A stretch of 17,019 nt of DNA from Euryarchaeota archaeon UBA549 (GTDB lineage: Archaea; Thermoplasmatota; Poseidoniia; Poseidoniales; Poseidoniaceae): the NCBI GenBank assembly GCA_002495645.1, contig DAGF01000028.1, forward strand, positions 1 to 17,019, in the 5' to 3' direction. This document shows positions 16,639 to 17,019 of this stretch, piece after piece. Under the pieces are notes generated by a model. It did not search any database. It was not told the origin of the DNA and worked only from the letters and a program-made list of their open reading frames with translations. Numbering within the stretch: the first letter of the stretch is position 1; every line of letters begins with the position of its first letter. Both the position numbers and the translations under genes were made by a program.

Positions 16639-17019
16639 TCAACGGTTCTTGAAGCTCTTTCGCTTCTTGAAACTGCTGCGCTGTTGGGTGTTTTTGCGCT
16701 GAGAACGAGCACGACGGTCCCCTGTTTTGGGTCCGCTGGTGGATTGCTTGACGGCCTCTTGCCGTTGATTGCGTTGCATTTCGCGCCATTGGCCACCGAT
16801 GAGTTGGAGCACCTCCTCTTTGCTCCCCGCACCGATGGATTCCTTGGCCCCCTTGGCCGAAACCCAAAGGCGGCCCTCTCGTCCATGTGGGCGACGTGGG
16901 TGAGAGATGTTTTCTTCCCGCTTGATTTTGCGCAAGCCGACGGCTCGCGCTGCCATGAACAGGCCTTCGAGGTCTGGCTTGAGGACGGAAGCGTCCTTTG
17001 GCACACGGCGGCCTGAACG
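16639..17019 (-). CDS. Signal recognition particle protein SRP19 (5' end outside the window)
   Basis: SRP19 binds SRP RNA and helps load SRP54 in the archaeal secretion pathway. The reading frame is open to the right edge, so the start is missing. A GTG at 17004 is internal: the codons upstream of it read R-S-G-R-R and then V-P-K-D, exactly the conserved E-G-R-R-V-P-K segment of SRP19. After it come the P-x-L-E-x-L helix with A-V-G-L, H-P-R, a G-R-L-W-V strand and a basic S-K-E-E-V-L helix, in family order. A highly basic, low-complexity tail of about 40 residues follows, longer than in typical archaeal SRP19. Possibly it makes further RNA contacts. It is upstream of the cupredoxin gene and may be co-transcribed with it. 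Confidence 0.85.
   Translation of the reverse strand, partial: RSGRRVPKDASVLKPDLEGLFMAARAVGLRKIKREENISHPRRPHGREGRLWVSAKGAKESIGAGSKEEVLQLIGGQWREMQRNQRQEAVKQSTSGPKTGDRRARSQRKNTQQRSSFKKRKSFKNR

Noticed and set aside
16639..17004. GTG at 17004 as the start of a complete 121-residue protein
   Set aside because: In-frame codons before it encode the conserved SRP19 R-R-V-P-K segment, so the gene continues beyond the window.

Overview
The window reads as a stretch of archaeal core genome, most likely from a marine Thermoplasmatota lineage such as Marine Group II (Ca. Poseidoniales). The archaeal assignment is firm: it carries EF-1alpha, a GINS subunit, SRP19, uS10 and an archaeal family-B DNA polymerase with a C-terminal PCNA-binding motif, plus a tRNA-Leu with a long variable arm and no encoded CCA. 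The narrower placement is inference, from the moderately GC-rich base composition and from the mix of PKD lipoprotein, giant secreted protein and cupredoxin.

Layout from left to right. Bases 1-152 hold an unassigned hairpin-rich edge and a minus-strand tRNA-Leu(CAA). Bases 185-6541 (minus) are one giant gene for a 2118-residue exported, C-terminally membrane-anchored protein. A 127-bp divergent control region follows, with a perfect hairpin overlapping the giant gene's ribosome binding site. A GINS replication gene (plus, 6669-7721) then converges on rpsJ and EF-1alpha (minus, 7795-9452), which form a small translation operon with a recognisable TATA box and Shine-Dalgarno site. Upstream on the same strand lies a tight three-gene unit: family-B DNA polymerase, then a PKD-domain lipoprotein, then pyruvate kinase (minus, 15024 to 9553; gaps of 27 and 12 bp). 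A branched-chain aminotransferase (plus, 15112-16128) is divergent from the polymerase and its 3' end overlaps a cupredoxin gene (minus) by 16 bp. The cupredoxin follows an SRP19 gene whose start lies outside the right edge.

The genes cover replication (PolB, GINS), translation and secretion (EF-1alpha, uS10, tRNA-Leu, SRP19), central metabolism (pyruvate kinase, branched-chain aminotransferase) and the cell surface (giant protein, lipoprotein, cupredoxin). Coding density is very high and no stretch over 300 bases lacks a gene. I see no mobile element, CRISPR array or defence system and no convincing novel multi-gene system. The points most worth a second look are the hairpin that occludes the giant gene's ribosome binding site, the GINS subunit with an unusually long acidic linker, the lysine at the potassium-site position of pyruvate kinase, and the polymerase-lipoprotein-kinase operon.
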